A DNA stretch of 64,000 nucleotides from Bacillus fungorum (GCF_002746455.1 NZ_NWUW01000020.1:1-64000); one strand, 5' to 3'. Shown: positions 35,504 through 45,312, numbered from the stretch's first letter. Translations and numbers: made by a program. Notes: generated by a model not told the origin, from the letters alone.

Positions 35504-36436
35504 CTACGTCATAATTTTCACGAAGTCTTCGAGAAATTTTTTATATTGTAACGACCAACCGATTCGCACCCAATTTTTTAAAGCTTTTGAGTCAGGTTGA
35601 GGACGGAAATCACCAATACTTTCACCCTTTGCAATTCCAACTGTATCTACATCGACACGACGATATACATAATCTAACAGGGAGGGATTTGCCGCAACCA
35701 TCATTGTAACGACGTCATGTACTGGACTACCTGTTATTTTCGGGTTTAACTTTTTATAAGCTTTATAATAATACGTAAATATCGGCTCGATTAACTTATT
35801 AAAACTCGTTTTAGAGTGTTTCGTAATATATTTTACCATCTCCGGTGTAATAATAGCTTCAGATGTAACGTTCAGTGGCACCAATGTCACATTCTTAGCA
35901 TTTTGCATCACTAATTGTGACGCAATAGGATCACCATGAAAATTTGCCTCTGCTACCGGTGTAACATTACCAGGCATTAAAAACGCGCCGCCCATTATAT
36001 AATATTCTTTCACATACTTCATCATCGGCTTTTCTAAAATAAATGCTGTCGCTAGTGTCGTTGACCTGCCAGCATCGACTATTATTAATTCTCCTTTATA
36101 CTGTTCAAGAATATCAAAAAATACACAAAAAGGTTTTATATTTGGTGAAAAAGCTTTTGGAGGTTTAATCGGTCCTAAACCGTCTGCCCCATGAATTTCT
36201 GGATAATACGTTGTAACATCTCCGGATAAAGGGATTTTTGCACCATTAATAACAGGTATATCTTCCCGCCCTGCCATTTGCAATAAATATGCCGCATTAC
36301 TTGTCGCCTTTTCTTGTGTTACATTTCCATACCCCGTTACAACACCAACAATATCAATATCAGGATGCATAATTCCATACATGATGGCTAAAGAGTCATC
36401 AATTCCCGGGTCTCCCAAAAATAACACTTTTTTCAT
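35504..36436 (-). CDS. Inosine-uridine type nucleoside hydrolase
   Basis: A 310-residue enzyme that splits ribonucleosides to base and ribose. The calcium-binding signature is LGDPGIDDSLAI near the N-terminus (DxDxxxDD type with the first Asp replaced by Gly), with the typical later motifs VVTGYGNVT, IMGGAFLMPGNVTPVAEANFH and PVHDVVTM. The replacement of the first Asp is worth noting. ATG 36436 is preceded by GGAG at nine bases; upstream in-frame starts lack a site. It lies downstream of panF but behind a terminator. Confidence 0.88.
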   Translation of the reverse strand: MKKVLFLGDPGIDDSLAIMYGIMHPDIDIVGVVTGYGNVTQEKATSNAAYLLQMAGREDIPVINGAKIPLSGDVTTYYPEIHGADGLGPIKPPKAFSPNIKPFCVFFDILEQYKGELIIVDAGRSTTLATAFILEKPMMKYVKEYYIMGGAFLMPGNVTPVAEANFHGDPIASQLVMQNAKNVTLVPLNVTSEAIITPEMVKYITKHSKTSFNKLIEPIFTYYYKAYKKLNPKITGSPVHDVVTMMVAANPSLLDYVYRRVDVDTVGIAKGESIGDFRPQPDSKALKNWVRIGWSLQYKKFLEDFVKIMT

Positions 36437-36522
36437 CGCCCTCAACTCCATCCCCTCAATTGTTATTAATTTATGAATAGCCATACATATACAGAATAAA
36501 AAAGAGCAAATTTATACGAAAA

Positions 36523-36547
36523 AACGCAGTCCTATAAGGACTACGTT
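36523..36547 (-). terminator. Terminator of panF
   Basis: The stem AACG-AGTCCT/AGGACT-CGTT has one mismatch and a 3-base loop. On the minus strand it is followed by TTTTTT. Confidence 0.8.
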
Positions 36548-36553
36548 CTTCAT

Positions 36554-37993
36554 CTAGCCTATACTGTTTTTCTTCACAGCACTCATGCTTCCTATGATGT
36601 AAGCGATAAACGCAAAACAAATCGGAAAGACAACTGTATGTATACCGAACGGATTTGGATAGAAAAGGTGAATACACATATATGAGCCTACCCCAACTAA
36701 AATGGAAGCAAGCGCTCCCGTTGCATTTCCTCTCCCCCAATATAACCCTAATACAATCGGCCAAATAAATGCTGCTTCTAATCCACCGAAAGAAAATAAA
36801 TTTAACCATATTAAAAAATCTGGTGGTTTAATTGCTGCTGCATAAACGAGTAGCCCTACGATACCAGTAATCCACAAACTTCCTTTTCTAATCGTACTGT
36901 CTGCTGCATCTTTATTTATGTAATTTACGTATATGTCTTTAATAATTGATGAACTTACAAGTAACAATAACGAGTTTACTGTAGACATAATCGCTGCCAT
37001 TGGCGCAGCTAAGAAAACACCGGCTAACCAAGGTGGCAACACTTCCATCGCGAGTAACGGCATTACTTTATCTGGTACCGTTATACCCGGAAGTACGACT
37101 CGTGCAAATACACCTGTTAAATGCATACCGATCATAATTGTACCTACAACAATCGTTCCAATTATTAAGGCTTGATGCATAGCTTTTGAATTTTTATAAG
37201 ACATGGCACGAACACTAATTTGCGGTAAACCAACAACACCAATCCCAATTAAAATCCAAAATGATGTCACATATGATTTCGTTAAACTACCATCCGCTCC
37301 AAATGGTGTAATTAAATTCGGATTGATTTGCACAAGTTCCTGCATAATCTTTTCAATTCCACCACCGGCAATGACAGTAGCAATTAAAATGATTGTCGTT
37401 CCAACCAACATGATAATACCTAATAATGTATCTGATAGCGCAACCGCACGAAATCCACCAATTAATACGTACACAAGTACAGAGAAAGTAAATAAAAATA
37501 GTGCTGTTGTATAAGATAAACCCGTTAGCGACTCAATTAATCTTCCACCGCCAACCCACTGTGCTACTGTTGCTGAAAATAAAAAGATAATAATACATAA
37601 CGCAGAAAGAATCACAACTGCTTTATTATTGTATCTTCCCTTTAAATAATCGATAAGGGTAATGGCTTCCATCTTCCTAGCGATGATTGCAAACTTTTTA
37701 CCGATAACCGTTAAAACGATATACCCTGTTACAACTTGAATCGCAGATAGCAATACCCATCCAAGCCCCATATTGTAAGCAATACCTGGACCACCAATAA
37801 AGCTACTGGCACTACCATATGTAGCAATCATTGTCATCGCTAATAATAAACCGCCAAGCTCACGCCCACCAAGAAAATATTCTTGCAAAAATTTATTATG
37901 AGCAGTTGCTTGCACACGTCTTGAAGCATATACACCAATTAAAAATACAACGATAAACGAAATTATCATTGGAATGATTACATACCAATTCAT
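36554..37993 (-). CDS. panF: Sodium/pantothenate symporter
   Basis: A 479-residue sodium:solute symporter of the SSS family with about 13 membrane helices. Typical text includes YFLGGRELGGLLLAMTM, TYGSASSFIGGPGIAYNMGLGW and KKFAIIARKMEAITLIDYL. The partner YhdT lies three bases upstream, the same pairing as in Enterobacteria, which strongly supports PanF. It brings pantothenate (coenzyme A precursor) into the cell with Na+. Confidence 0.93.
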   Translation of the reverse strand: MNWYVIIPMIISFIVVFLIGVYASRRVQATAHNKFLQEYFLGGRELGGLLLAMTMIATYGSASSFIGGPGIAYNMGLGWVLLSAIQVVTGYIVLTVIGKKFAIIARKMEAITLIDYLKGRYNNKAVVILSALCIIIFLFSATVAQWVGGGRLIESLTGLSYTTALFLFTFSVLVYVLIGGFRAVALSDTLLGIIMLVGTTIILIATVIAGGGIEKIMQELVQINPNLITPFGADGSLTKSYVTSFWILIGIGVVGLPQISVRAMSYKNSKAMHQALIIGTIVVGTIMIGMHLTGVFARVVLPGITVPDKVMPLLAMEVLPPWLAGVFLAAPMAAIMSTVNSLLLLVSSSIIKDIYVNYINKDAADSTIRKGSLWITGIVGLLVYAAAIKPPDFLIWLNLFSFGGLEAAFIWPIVLGLYWGRGNATGALASILVGVGSYMCIHLFYPNPFGIHTVVFPICFAFIAYIIGSMSAVKKNSIG

Positions 37994-37996
37994 CTA

Positions 37997-38275
37997 TTAT
38001 TCCCCACTTTTTTCTTCCTCATCGAGTGAAATATCTTGAAATACAAAACGAACAACTAAACTAAGTAAAATAACCATAACGATAAATCCAACGATACAGC
38101 TATAAAAAAACCATGCTGGAAAACCGAATACATATGTATATTCACTTGGATTTTTACTACCAAGCCCATAAGCAAATCCGTACCATATTATAAAATTGAT
38201 AATAGCAAGTCCAAGACCAATTAACGCTTCTCTATGGGCAATTCGAAAGCGTGGATCATCATGATAATTCTTCAT
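37997..38275 (-). CDS. yhdT: YhdT family membrane protein (DUF997)
   Basis: A 92-residue protein with two membrane helices and the family text DPRFRIAHREALIGLGLAIINFIIWYGFAYGLG (split over residues 6-38). It is found next to panF in many bacteria and probably assists or regulates the symporter, though the role is not proven. ATG follows AGGAGGGAGAAA. It starts the yhdT-panF transcription unit. Confidence 0.9.
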   Translation of the reverse strand: MKNYHDDPRFRIAHREALIGLGLAIINFIIWYGFAYGLGSKNPSEYTYVFGFPAWFFYSCIVGFIVMVILLSLVVRFVFQDISLDEEEKSGE

Positions 38276-38547
38276 TTTCTCCCTCCTCTCACGATGTATT
38301 ATTGTACCATTGTTCTTCTAGTTTTTCCTACTAGAAAGCAAAAACAAGCAGGATTTCTTATAATTATATAGAAGATTCTCTTACATTACATATTTTTTAC
38401 AATTGTAACACAAATGAAATTTGAATTTTCTGCATTTGTTAATTATGATTTAAATTAGAGGCTTTCCATCTAGTTCCTACATCCTTGATTTCGGAATAAA
38501 CGCCGTCTCGTACTGCGTTTACATTATATTTTCAAGGGGGTTATACA

Positions 38548-40032
38548 ATGAGTCAACTAGCTGTAAATCTTCATGAAAAGGTAGAAAAGTTTCTCCAAGG
38601 TACAAAAAAATTATATGTGAATGGATCCTTCATTGAAAGCGCTTCCGGAAAGACGTTTAAAACACCTAACCCAGCAACTGGCGAAACACTTGCTGTAGTG
38701 TCTGAAGCTGGTCGCGAAGATATTCATAAAGCTGTCGTTGCAGCTCGCATGGCTTTTGACGAAGGTCCTTGGTCACGTATGAGCACTGCTGAGCGCAGCC
38801 GTCTTATGTACAAGTTAGCTGATTTAATGGAAGAACATAAAGAAGAGCTTGCACAGCTCGAAACGTTAGATAACGGAAAGCCAATCCGTGAAACAATGGC
38901 AGCAGACATACCACTTGCAATTGAGCATATGCGATATTATGCTGGCTGGGCGACGAAAATCGTTGGTCAAACAATCCCTGTTTCTGGTGATTTCTTTAAC
39001 TATACACGCCATGAAGCTGTTGGTGTCGTTGGTCAAATTATCCCTTGGAACTTCCCACTTCTTATGGCAATGTGGAAAATGGGAGCAGCGCTTGCTACAG
39101 GATGTACAATTGTTTTAAAACCTGCAGAACAAACTCCACTATCCACTCTATACTTAGCTGAATTAATTGAAGAAGCTGGATTCCCAAAAGGTGTTATTAA
39201 TATCGTTCCTGGATTCGGTGAATCAGCTGGACAAGCACTTGTTAATCATCCACTCGTTGATAAAATTGCATTTACTGGTTCTACTCCAGTCGGTAAACAA
39301 ATTATGCGACAAGCATCTGAATCATTAAAACGCGTTACACTTGAGTTAGGCGGTAAATCACCAAATATCATCTTGCCAGACGCCGACTTATCTCGCGCGA
39401 TTCCTGGTGCCCTTTCTGGTGTTATGTTCAACCAAGGACAAGTATGCTCTGCTGGATCACGCTTATTTGTTCCGAAGAAAATGTATGATAATGTCATGGC
39501 TGACCTTGTCCTTTACTCTAAAAAATTAAATCAAGGTGCTGGCTTAAGTCCAGAAACTACAATCGGTCCTCTCGTTTCTGAAGAACAACAAAAACGTGTA
39601 ATGGGCTACATTGAAAAAGGAATTGAAGAAGGTGCTGAAGTACTTTGCGGAGGAAGTAACCCATTCGATCAAGGCTACTTCGTTTCCCCTACTGTATTCG
39701 CTGACGTTAATGATGAAATGACGATCGCAAAAGAAGAAATTTTCGGTCCAGTTATTTCTGCAATACCTTTTAACGATATTGATGAAGTAATTGAACGTGC
39801 AAATAAATCACAATTCGGCTTAGCGGCTGGTGTGTGGACAGAAAATGTTAAAACAGCACACTATGTTGCAAGTAAAGTACGTGCTGGTACTGTATGGGTA
39901 AACTGTTATAACGTCTTTGATGCAGCATCTCCATTTGGAGGATTTAAACAATCCGGTCTTGGCCGTGAAATGGGATCTTACGCATTAAATAACTATACAG
40001 AAGTGAAGAGCGTTTGGCTCAACTTAAACTAA
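38548..40032 (+). CDS. dhaS: NAD-dependent aldehyde dehydrogenase
   Basis: A 494-residue class 1/2 aldehyde dehydrogenase very close to B. subtilis DhaS. The catalytic Glu sits in LELGGKSPN and the nucleophilic Cys in FNQGQVCSAGSR; the cofactor loop is FTGSTPVGKQI. It oxidises aldehydes to acids with NAD+. ATG follows AAGGGGG. The 270 bases upstream hold no gene. Single gene with its own terminator. Confidence 0.95.
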   Translation: MSQLAVNLHEKVEKFLQGTKKLYVNGSFIESASGKTFKTPNPATGETLAVVSEAGREDIHKAVVAARMAFDEGPWSRMSTAERSRLMYKLADLMEEHKEELAQLETLDNGKPIRETMAADIPLAIEHMRYYAGWATKIVGQTIPVSGDFFNYTRHEAVGVVGQIIPWNFPLLMAMWKMGAALATGCTIVLKPAEQTPLSTLYLAELIEEAGFPKGVINIVPGFGESAGQALVNHPLVDKIAFTGSTPVGKQIMRQASESLKRVTLELGGKSPNIILPDADLSRAIPGALSGVMFNQGQVCSAGSRLFVPKKMYDNVMADLVLYSKKLNQGAGLSPETTIGPLVSEEQQKRVMGYIEKGIEEGAEVLCGGSNPFDQGYFVSPTVFADVNDEMTIAKEEIFGPVISAIPFNDIDEVIERANKSQFGLAAGVWTENVKTAHYVASKVRAGTVWVNCYNVFDAASPFGGFKQSGLGREMGSYALNNYTEVKSVWLNLN

Positions 40033-40036
40033 CTGA

Positions 40037-40069
40037 AAAAGAACCTGACCTATCCGGTCAGGTTCTTTT
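40037..40069. terminator. Terminator after dhaS
   Basis: A perfect 14-bp stem (AAAAGAACCTGACC and complement) with a 5-base loop, also placed to end the convergent gene at 40084. Confidence 0.9.
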
Positions 40070-40083
40070 CATTATGTATGCCT

Positions 40084-40824
40084 TTAAACTTGCAATCCCC
40101 CGCTCACATTCAATACTTCTCCTGTAATATAGGATGCGTATTCTGATGCTAAAAAGGCAGCTGCGTTCGCAATATCTTCTGGCGTTCCAATTCTACCAAC
40201 TGGAATCGCGCCGACCATCTTTTCTTTCACTTTATCTGGTATCGTTTTTGTCATATCTGTATCCATAAATCCTGGACAAATCGCATTACACGTAATACCA
40301 AAACTTCCAACTTCTTTCGCTGCCGTTTTCGTTAAACCTACAACGCCTGCCTTCGTTGCCGCATAATTTGCTTGACCTATATTTCCTTCTCTACTAATTG
40401 AAGATATATTAATAATGCGTCCATACCCTTGTTGTCTCATGTAAAGAAGCGCTGGTTGCATACAATAAAAAACACCAGTTAAGTTCACTTGTAATACTTG
40501 TTCCCAAGCAGACTTCTCCATTTTATGTAACATTGCATCTCTTGTAATTCCAGCATTATTCACCAAAATATGTAATGTTCCGAATTTTTGAACCGCATAT
40601 TCAATTAACGACTTCGCTTCATTTTGATTACTTACATCACATCGGTATAAGCTCACTTCATATCCTTCATCCGATAACTCACGTGTCGTTTTTTGTAGCT
40701 TCTCTTCATTTACATCGCTAATTAATACTTTAGCCCCTAGTTTTGCATAAACCCTTGCAATCTCTTTTCCAATTCCCTGTGCAGCTCCTGTTACAACAGC
40801 TGTTTTCCCATTTAAAAACTCCAT
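40084..40824 (-). CDS. 3-oxoacyl-ACP / acetoacetyl-CoA reductase-like SDR
   Basis: A 246-residue short-chain dehydrogenase of the FabG/PhaB type. NADPH motif TGAAQGIGKEIA, NNAG near residue 90, catalytic Ser in INISSISRE and YAATKAG (Tyr, Lys); ending ITGEVLNVSGGLQV. It is a stand-alone FabG paralogue, not in the fatty-acid cluster. A role in polyhydroxybutyrate or other 3-oxo reductions is possible. ATG with GGGGGATAGGG directly before. Confidence 0.88.
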   Translation of the reverse strand: MEFLNGKTAVVTGAAQGIGKEIARVYAKLGAKVLISDVNEEKLQKTTRELSDEGYEVSLYRCDVSNQNEAKSLIEYAVQKFGTLHILVNNAGITRDAMLHKMEKSAWEQVLQVNLTGVFYCMQPALLYMRQQGYGRIINISSISREGNIGQANYAATKAGVVGLTKTAAKEVGSFGITCNAICPGFMDTDMTKTIPDKVKEKMVGAIPVGRIGTPEDIANAAAFLASEYASYITGEVLNVSGGLQV

Positions 40825-40957
40825 CCCTATCCCCCATTTCTATTACTTATACTGTATATTTCGGCTTTTTACTTTCCAATTCCTCTTTGTATAAAAAAGT
40901 CTATTTGTGTCAAACTAACTTTGCAACGTCGCATAAAGTGCAAGGAGATTGTGCCGA

Positions 40958-41107
40958 ATGAACAAAAAAAATTTCAAGCAAAGCAAAGCTACTGATGGCA
41001 TTGATGTTGAGTTCTCTCGTGAACTCGCTGACCACAATGACTTAGAAGCAAACGCACGTGCAAATGCCGCTGATGCACGTCAAAAACGCCAGTCAACCGA
41101 AAAATAA
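40958..41107 (+). CDS. YfhD-type small protein (49 residues)
   Basis: ATG after AAGGAG at ten bases. The text DGIDVEFSRELADHNDLEAN, then ARANAADARQKR, matches the small Bacillus YfhD-type proteins as I remember them. It is short, charged and soluble, and such proteins are found only in spore formers. It is not overlapped by another gene. Function unknown. Confidence 0.65.
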   Translation: MNKKNFKQSKATDGIDVEFSRELADHNDLEANARANAADARQKRQSTEK

Positions 41108-41152
41108 GGAAAATACAACCTTATTCTTTTCAACAGGGACCTACTACCCAAC

Positions 41153-41187
41153 AAAATAAACCGAGAGATATCCTCTCGGTTTATTTT
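41153..41187. terminator. Bidirectional terminator
   Basis: A perfect 15-bp stem (AAAATAAACCGAGAG and complement) with a 5-base loop. It overlaps the sqhC stop codon and also ends the small plus-strand gene. Confidence 0.9.
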
Positions 41188-43043
41188 CGATATTTTTTTA
41201 TATAATGCGCCAAAGTAATTAGCGGATATATATGGGCATAGCTATGATAACGAATATAAAACCCATTTGGTAAACCTGTTCCAGTAGGATATTTTTCGTT
41301 CACATAAAGATTCGCAAGCAAATATGAAATACCTTTTCGAATAACTGGCGTGTCTGTATCGTAGTAAGAAATGAGAGCATCTAACGCCCATGCTGTTTGG
41401 GATGGTGTACTGAATGGTAAAGTAACGAACCTTTTCTCCACACTACTGTGGCAAGATTCCCCCCACCCACCATCTTCATGCTGTATATGTTCAAGCCATA
41501 AAGCTGCTCGTTTCAACGAAGGATTGCTAGACGGAATTCCGATTGACCGTAAACCAGTCATAACAGCCCACGTACCATATATATAACAAATCCCCCATTT
41601 CCCAAACCACGGTCCATTTTCCTCTTGTACATTCATTAACCAATTTACTGCATTTTGTTTTTGTTTTTCAGACAATTCATTTTGCGCATACGTCCCGAAA
41701 AACTCTAACACTCTTCCTGTAATATCTGGTGTAGAAGGATCTGTAATCATGTCGCTTGCATTTTCGATTGGTAAATTTGCTAATAAATTGCTCGTCACAC
41801 CTTTTTCAAATGCTCCCCAGCCACCATCATTATTTTGTAATCCTTTAATCCAATTAACCCCTTTCTCCCAAGCATAATCTACCTTTTTGTTTCCTCTACT
41901 TCTCGCCAAAGCTCTTAGCACAGCTGTTGTATCATCGACATCTGGAATTGTCGTATTCACATCCGAAAAACCCCAACCACCAGGAGTAAGCTTTGGAGCA
42001 TGTACGCTCCAATCAGCTTTTCTTGTATGCTGTTTTTTTAATAAATACGCTGATGCATTTTGAATCATCTTATTATCTTTCGGAACGTGGGCCTCTTGTA
42101 ACGCATAACTGAGTAAAGCCGTATCCCATACAGTTGAAGGAGAATTTTGCAAATGATTCCCTCTCTCCGTCTTCCATATATAAGATGTGATTCCCGTTAT
42201 TGCCTTCTGAATTATTGGAGATTGAATGGAATGTCCTAATGCCAATAAAGCATAAATCATATAAAACGAGGCACTTGCGTAACTATATAACGTTCCATTT
42301 TCATCAATACGCTCTTTCATAAAACGTTCGACTTCCTCACATCCTTTATGATGTAACGAAAGTGGATACGATATGATTTGTTTTACATCACTTAATAATG
42401 TTTGAAACAACGGAGACCGCTCCTCCCGAAACCATTCTCCGCCTCCGCCCGCAATGTGATTTAAATTTGGCAATAATTTTTTCCCTACTTGAAATCTTTT
42501 ATTTAAACACAGCATCATCGGAATTAAATGGATACGTGCTGAGCTACTCAATTCAAATATACTGAGGGGCGAATCATTCTGTAGAAACATGATTGGTGTT
42601 GGTAAATGAAAGAGTGAAGGATATTCATATTCTCCATGAATCGCTAATAAAAACTTCGTCATAAAATGAGCACGCGCTACCCCACCACGCTCATTTATAA
42701 ACATTTCCGCTCGCTTCATATTTGCATCTTCTTTTGTATATTTTTTCGATGCAAGCAAGGCGGCATAAGATTGAATTGTAGCAGATAAATTCCCTCCAAC
42801 TTCATCTTCATACAATTTCCATGTTCCTTCATTTGTTTGCAGTGATGCTAATCTTTTTACAAACGGTTCTATCTCTTTATCTCTACCTAATAATTTTAAT
42901 AAAAAAATCATATGACAATCTGTTAATGGAGCCCCTTCAAAACAAAACCGCCACGTTCCATCTCGCCGTTGCATCGTTTGAAGTGCAGTCGTTCTTCTCG
43001 CTATTTCTTCATCCACTTTTTCATATAATAACAAGTTATTCAC
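41181..43043 (-). CDS. sqhC: Squalene-hopene / sporulenol cyclase
   Basis: A 620-residue class II terpene cyclase. The protonating DxDD motif is present in VNTTIPDVDDTTAVLRAL; the QW repeats are seen as NDGGWGAFEKG, EDGGWGES and others. In Bacillus the homologue SqhC cyclises tetraprenyl-beta-curcumene to sporulenol in spores, or squalene. Membrane-associated. The GTG start lies close behind AAAGGG, so a nearby downstream start is possible. Single gene with its own terminator. Confidence 0.93.
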   Translation of the reverse strand: MNNLLLYEKVDEEIARRTTALQTMQRRDGTWRFCFEGAPLTDCHMIFLLKLLGRDKEIEPFVKRLASLQTNEGTWKLYEDEVGGNLSATIQSYAALLASKKYTKEDANMKRAEMFINERGGVARAHFMTKFLLAIHGEYEYPSLFHLPTPIMFLQNDSPLSIFELSSSARIHLIPMMLCLNKRFQVGKKLLPNLNHIAGGGGEWFREERSPLFQTLLSDVKQIISYPLSLHHKGCEEVERFMKERIDENGTLYSYASASFYMIYALLALGHSIQSPIIQKAITGITSYIWKTERGNHLQNSPSTVWDTALLSYALQEAHVPKDNKMIQNASAYLLKKQHTRKADWSVHAPKLTPGGWGFSDVNTTIPDVDDTTAVLRALARSRGNKKVDYAWEKGVNWIKGLQNNDGGWGAFEKGVTSNLLANLPIENASDMITDPSTPDITGRVLEFFGTYAQNELSEKQKQNAVNWLMNVQEENGPWFGKWGICYIYGTWAVMTGLRSIGIPSSNPSLKRAALWLEHIQHEDGGWGESCHSSVEKRFVTLPFSTPSQTAWALDALISYYDTDTPVIRKGISYLLANLYVNEKYPTGTGLPNGFYIRYHSYAHIYPLITLAHYIKKYRK

Positions 43044-43109
43044 CTACCCTTTCGAAATCCGTATAACGATATTCAAAAAGGCAGCTGAATATGTATGAAA
43101 ACAAAGAAA

Positions 43110-43134
43110 AGCAGAACATCTAGTATGTTCTGCT
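43110..43134 (-). terminator. Terminator of yuiD-like gene
   Basis: A 10-bp stem AGCAGAACAT/ATGTTCTGCT with a 5-base loop, followed on the minus strand by TTTTC. It touches the stop codon. Confidence 0.8.
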
Positions 43135-43559
43135 CATAAACAATATCCTACTCCGACAATTATCCCTAATAAAGCACCGACTACCACTTCATACGGTGTA
43201 TGCCCGACAAGTTCATTTAACTTCTTATATTCTGTTTGTCTACCATGAAAAAACTCATTCAATATTTTCGCCTGTTTACTTACTGCAAGCCTTACTCCTG
43301 AAGCATCATACATTACAATTATTGCAAAGATAGCCGCAACAGCAAATACAGTACTTTCCACACCTTCCACAACGCCAACACCTGTCGCAAGTGCTGTAAC
43401 AGTTGAAGCATGAGAACTTGGCATTCCACCTGAAGCGAAAAACTTTGCAAAATCAAATTCACCCGTTTTGACTAATTTAAAAACTACTTTCGTCAATTGT
43501 GCTAAAAACCAAGAAATTACAGCGGCCATAAGCGGATCATTATGTAAAATTGTTTCCAC
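43134..43559 (-). CDS. yuiD: Divergent PAP2-like membrane protein (YuiD family, DUF212)
   Basis: A 141-residue protein with about four membrane helices and the phosphatase-like motifs ASGGMPSSHASTVTALA and a later MYDASGVR and LNELVGHTPYEVVVGALLG. It is a divergent member of the PAP2/acid phosphatase group; the substrate may be a lipid phosphate, but this is not shown. Single gene. Confidence 0.88.
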   Translation of the reverse strand: METILHNDPLMAAVISWFLAQLTKVVFKLVKTGEFDFAKFFASGGMPSSHASTVTALATGVGVVEGVESTVFAVAAIFAIIVMYDASGVRLAVSKQAKILNEFFHGRQTEYKKLNELVGHTPYEVVVGALLGIIVGVGYCL

Positions 43560-43616
43560 GTTCTCAGCTCCCTACTGACTATAATGGAAATTCTATATAG
43601 TATCAGTATAAAGAAA

Positions 43617-43640
43617 AATGCGTAGAAAATACTACGCATT
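43617..43640 (-). terminator. Terminator of rarD
   Basis: A 9-bp stem AATGCGTAG/CTACGCATT with a 6-base loop and TTTTC after it on the minus strand. It overlaps the stop. Confidence 0.7.
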
Positions 43641-44580
43641 ATGATACTTTTGCTGATTTATTTTTTATAAATTTCGGTTGTTTCTGCACTAAAAACTTTG
43701 TTTTCGCTACCGAGAATACAAATAATGCAACCCATATACAGAAAAATGCAATCATATGAGTAGATGTGAAATGTTCACCAAATACAAATACACCTAAAAT
43801 TAAACTAATCGTCGGGGCAATATATTGTAAAAATCCTACCATGTAAAGCGGAATAAGTTGTGCTCCTTTTGCAAAATAAAAAAGTGGTAATGCTGTAACA
43901 ATACCGGCTCCTATTAATAATAACGTTGATAACATGGAAATAGATCCAAATGAACCGAAGCCATGTACTCCTGTCATAACGAGATAAATAATTGCAAACG
44001 GCGTCACTAACATCGTTTCCATCGTAAGTCCAATTGTCGCATCATAGTTTAACAATTTTTTCGTTAATCCATATAATCCAAATGAAAGGGCAAGTGATAA
44101 AGACACCCATGGAATAGCCCCAAAACGTACTGTTAAAATGATAACCCCTACTCCAGCTAAACCAACTGCAACATATTGCCAAAAGTTTAACTTTTCCTTT
44201 AAAACGACTGTACCAAGTAAAATACTAATAAGCGGATTAATATAATAGCCAAGACTTGCTTCAATGACATGATTATGATTAACGGCCCATATGTAGACAA
44301 ACCAGTTTCCGCTAATCAAGACTGAAGCTATTGTTAATGACATTAATAATTTAGGTCGTTTAAAAAGATTCACGAACTCCCCAATAAACTGACGAAACCT
44401 TTTCGTAACACCTAATACAAGTAACATAAAAACGAACGCCCAAACGATGCGGTGTGCTAATATTTCATCTGCCGGAACTTCCTCAACCCATTTCCAATAG
44501 ATTGGTAGGATTCCCCACATCGTATAAGCACCAGCCGCGTATATTATCCCTTTTTTTTGCTGTGCTGATTGACTCCCCAT
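43639..44580 (-). CDS. rarD: EamA-family transporter RarD
   Basis: A 313-residue permease with ten membrane helices and the RarD text GIIYAAGAYTMWGILPIYWK near the start, plus EASLGYYINPLISILLG. RarD-type proteins are drug/metabolite transporters linked to chloramphenicol sensitivity in early work; the natural substrate is unknown. Start ATG 44580 after GAGGAGAAAAAGGAAG; the frame is open 11 codons further without a better site. Confidence 0.9.
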   Translation of the reverse strand: MGSQSAQQKKGIIYAAGAYTMWGILPIYWKWVEEVPADEILAHRIVWAFVFMLLVLGVTKRFRQFIGEFVNLFKRPKLLMSLTIASVLISGNWFVYIWAVNHNHVIEASLGYYINPLISILLGTVVLKEKLNFWQYVAVGLAGVGVIILTVRFGAIPWVSLSLALSFGLYGLTKKLLNYDATIGLTMETMLVTPFAIIYLVMTGVHGFGSFGSISMLSTLLLIGAGIVTALPLFYFAKGAQLIPLYMVGFLQYIAPTISLILGVFVFGEHFTSTHMIAFFCIWVALFVFSVAKTKFLVQKQPKFIKNKSAKVS

Positions 44581-44671
44581 CTTCCTTTTTCTCCTCTTCT
44601 CGTTTTTCTCCATTATACGATCCTACATGCTCACTTTACCAATAATCAATCTGCAATTCTTTCGACATTTC

Positions 44672-44920
44672 TCATACAGCCCAAAATAAGCATACTGTTA
44701 TAACGACAAGTAACGGTATACCAAAAACAAATTTCTTTTTATGAGTTTTATGGTGAAACATATACATACCGATCCAAGCACCAATTGCGCCCCCAGCTGC
44801 TGCTGATAAAAACAACGTACTCTCTGGCGTTCTCCACTGTTTCTTCTTCGCTTTTCGTTTATCAAGCCCCATAAGGCTAAAAGCTATAACGTTAATAATA
44901 ATAAAATAAATCCATTCCAT
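44672..44920 (-). CDS. DUF1294 membrane protein
   Basis: An 82-residue protein with about three hydrophobic segments and the DUF1294 pattern FSLMGLDKRKAKKKQWRTPE...GGAIGAWIGMYMFHHKT. ATG follows AGGGAGAGAAAGCG. Function unknown; family members occur alone or fused to cold-shock domains. Confidence 0.85.
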   Translation of the reverse strand: MEWIYFIIINVIAFSLMGLDKRKAKKKQWRTPESTLFLSAAAGGAIGAWIGMYMFHHKTHKKKFVFGIPLLVVITVCLFWAV

Positions 44921-44958
44921 CGCTTTCTCTCCCTATGAAAAATTCGCTTAATGGTAAC

Positions 44959-45087
44959 ATGAAAAAACGATGGAAACAACTGAAGAACACTTTTGTTGCT
45001 TCTATCGTTTCAATCATCTTTTTCATATCCATTACATTCACCCCTCTTGTAAAAAACAAAGTCAAAGAGTATTTATTTTATAATTAA
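44959..45087 (+). CDS. Possible 42-residue membrane protein
   Basis: A plus-strand frame between minus-strand genes: basic start MKKRWKQLKN, one hydrophobic helix (TFVASIVSIIFFISITF) and a basic end. No good ribosome site precedes the ATG, and its end overlaps the 3' end of the neighbour by 15 bases on the other strand. The layout is that of many small membrane proteins, but the support is limited. Confidence 0.3.
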   Translation: MKKRWKQLKNTFVASIVSIIFFISITFTPLVKNKVKEYLFYN

Positions 45088-45297
45088 CAATAATTGTGCA
45101 TTTCTAGTCTCTCGTTCTTCTTCACCAACTAAGTCATACTTTTTTAAAAGATGAAAAACATCATTTAATATTTCTTGTGAGTGATTACCTTGCAAAAATT
45201 CTTTTAACACTTTGAACATCTCTTCAGATAAAAAACTCTTTTGACTTTCAAGCTTATTCATCACATCTTCAATAGAATGATCAATGTTACATGCCAT
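45073..45297 (-). CDS. Small helical protein, unknown, next to mrp
   Basis: A 74-residue soluble protein of mostly helical character (SIEDVMNKLESQKSFLSEEM, EILNDVFHLLKKYDLVGEEE). ATG follows AGGAGGAAGTTTAGT, and it lies 15 bases after the Mrp gene on the same strand, so the two are likely co-transcribed. Family not recognised. Confidence 0.65.
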   Translation of the reverse strand: MACNIDHSIEDVMNKLESQKSFLSEEMFKVLKEFLQGNHSQEILNDVFHLLKKYDLVGEEERETRNAQLLLIIK

Positions 45298-45312
45298 ACT
45301 AAACTTCCTCCT

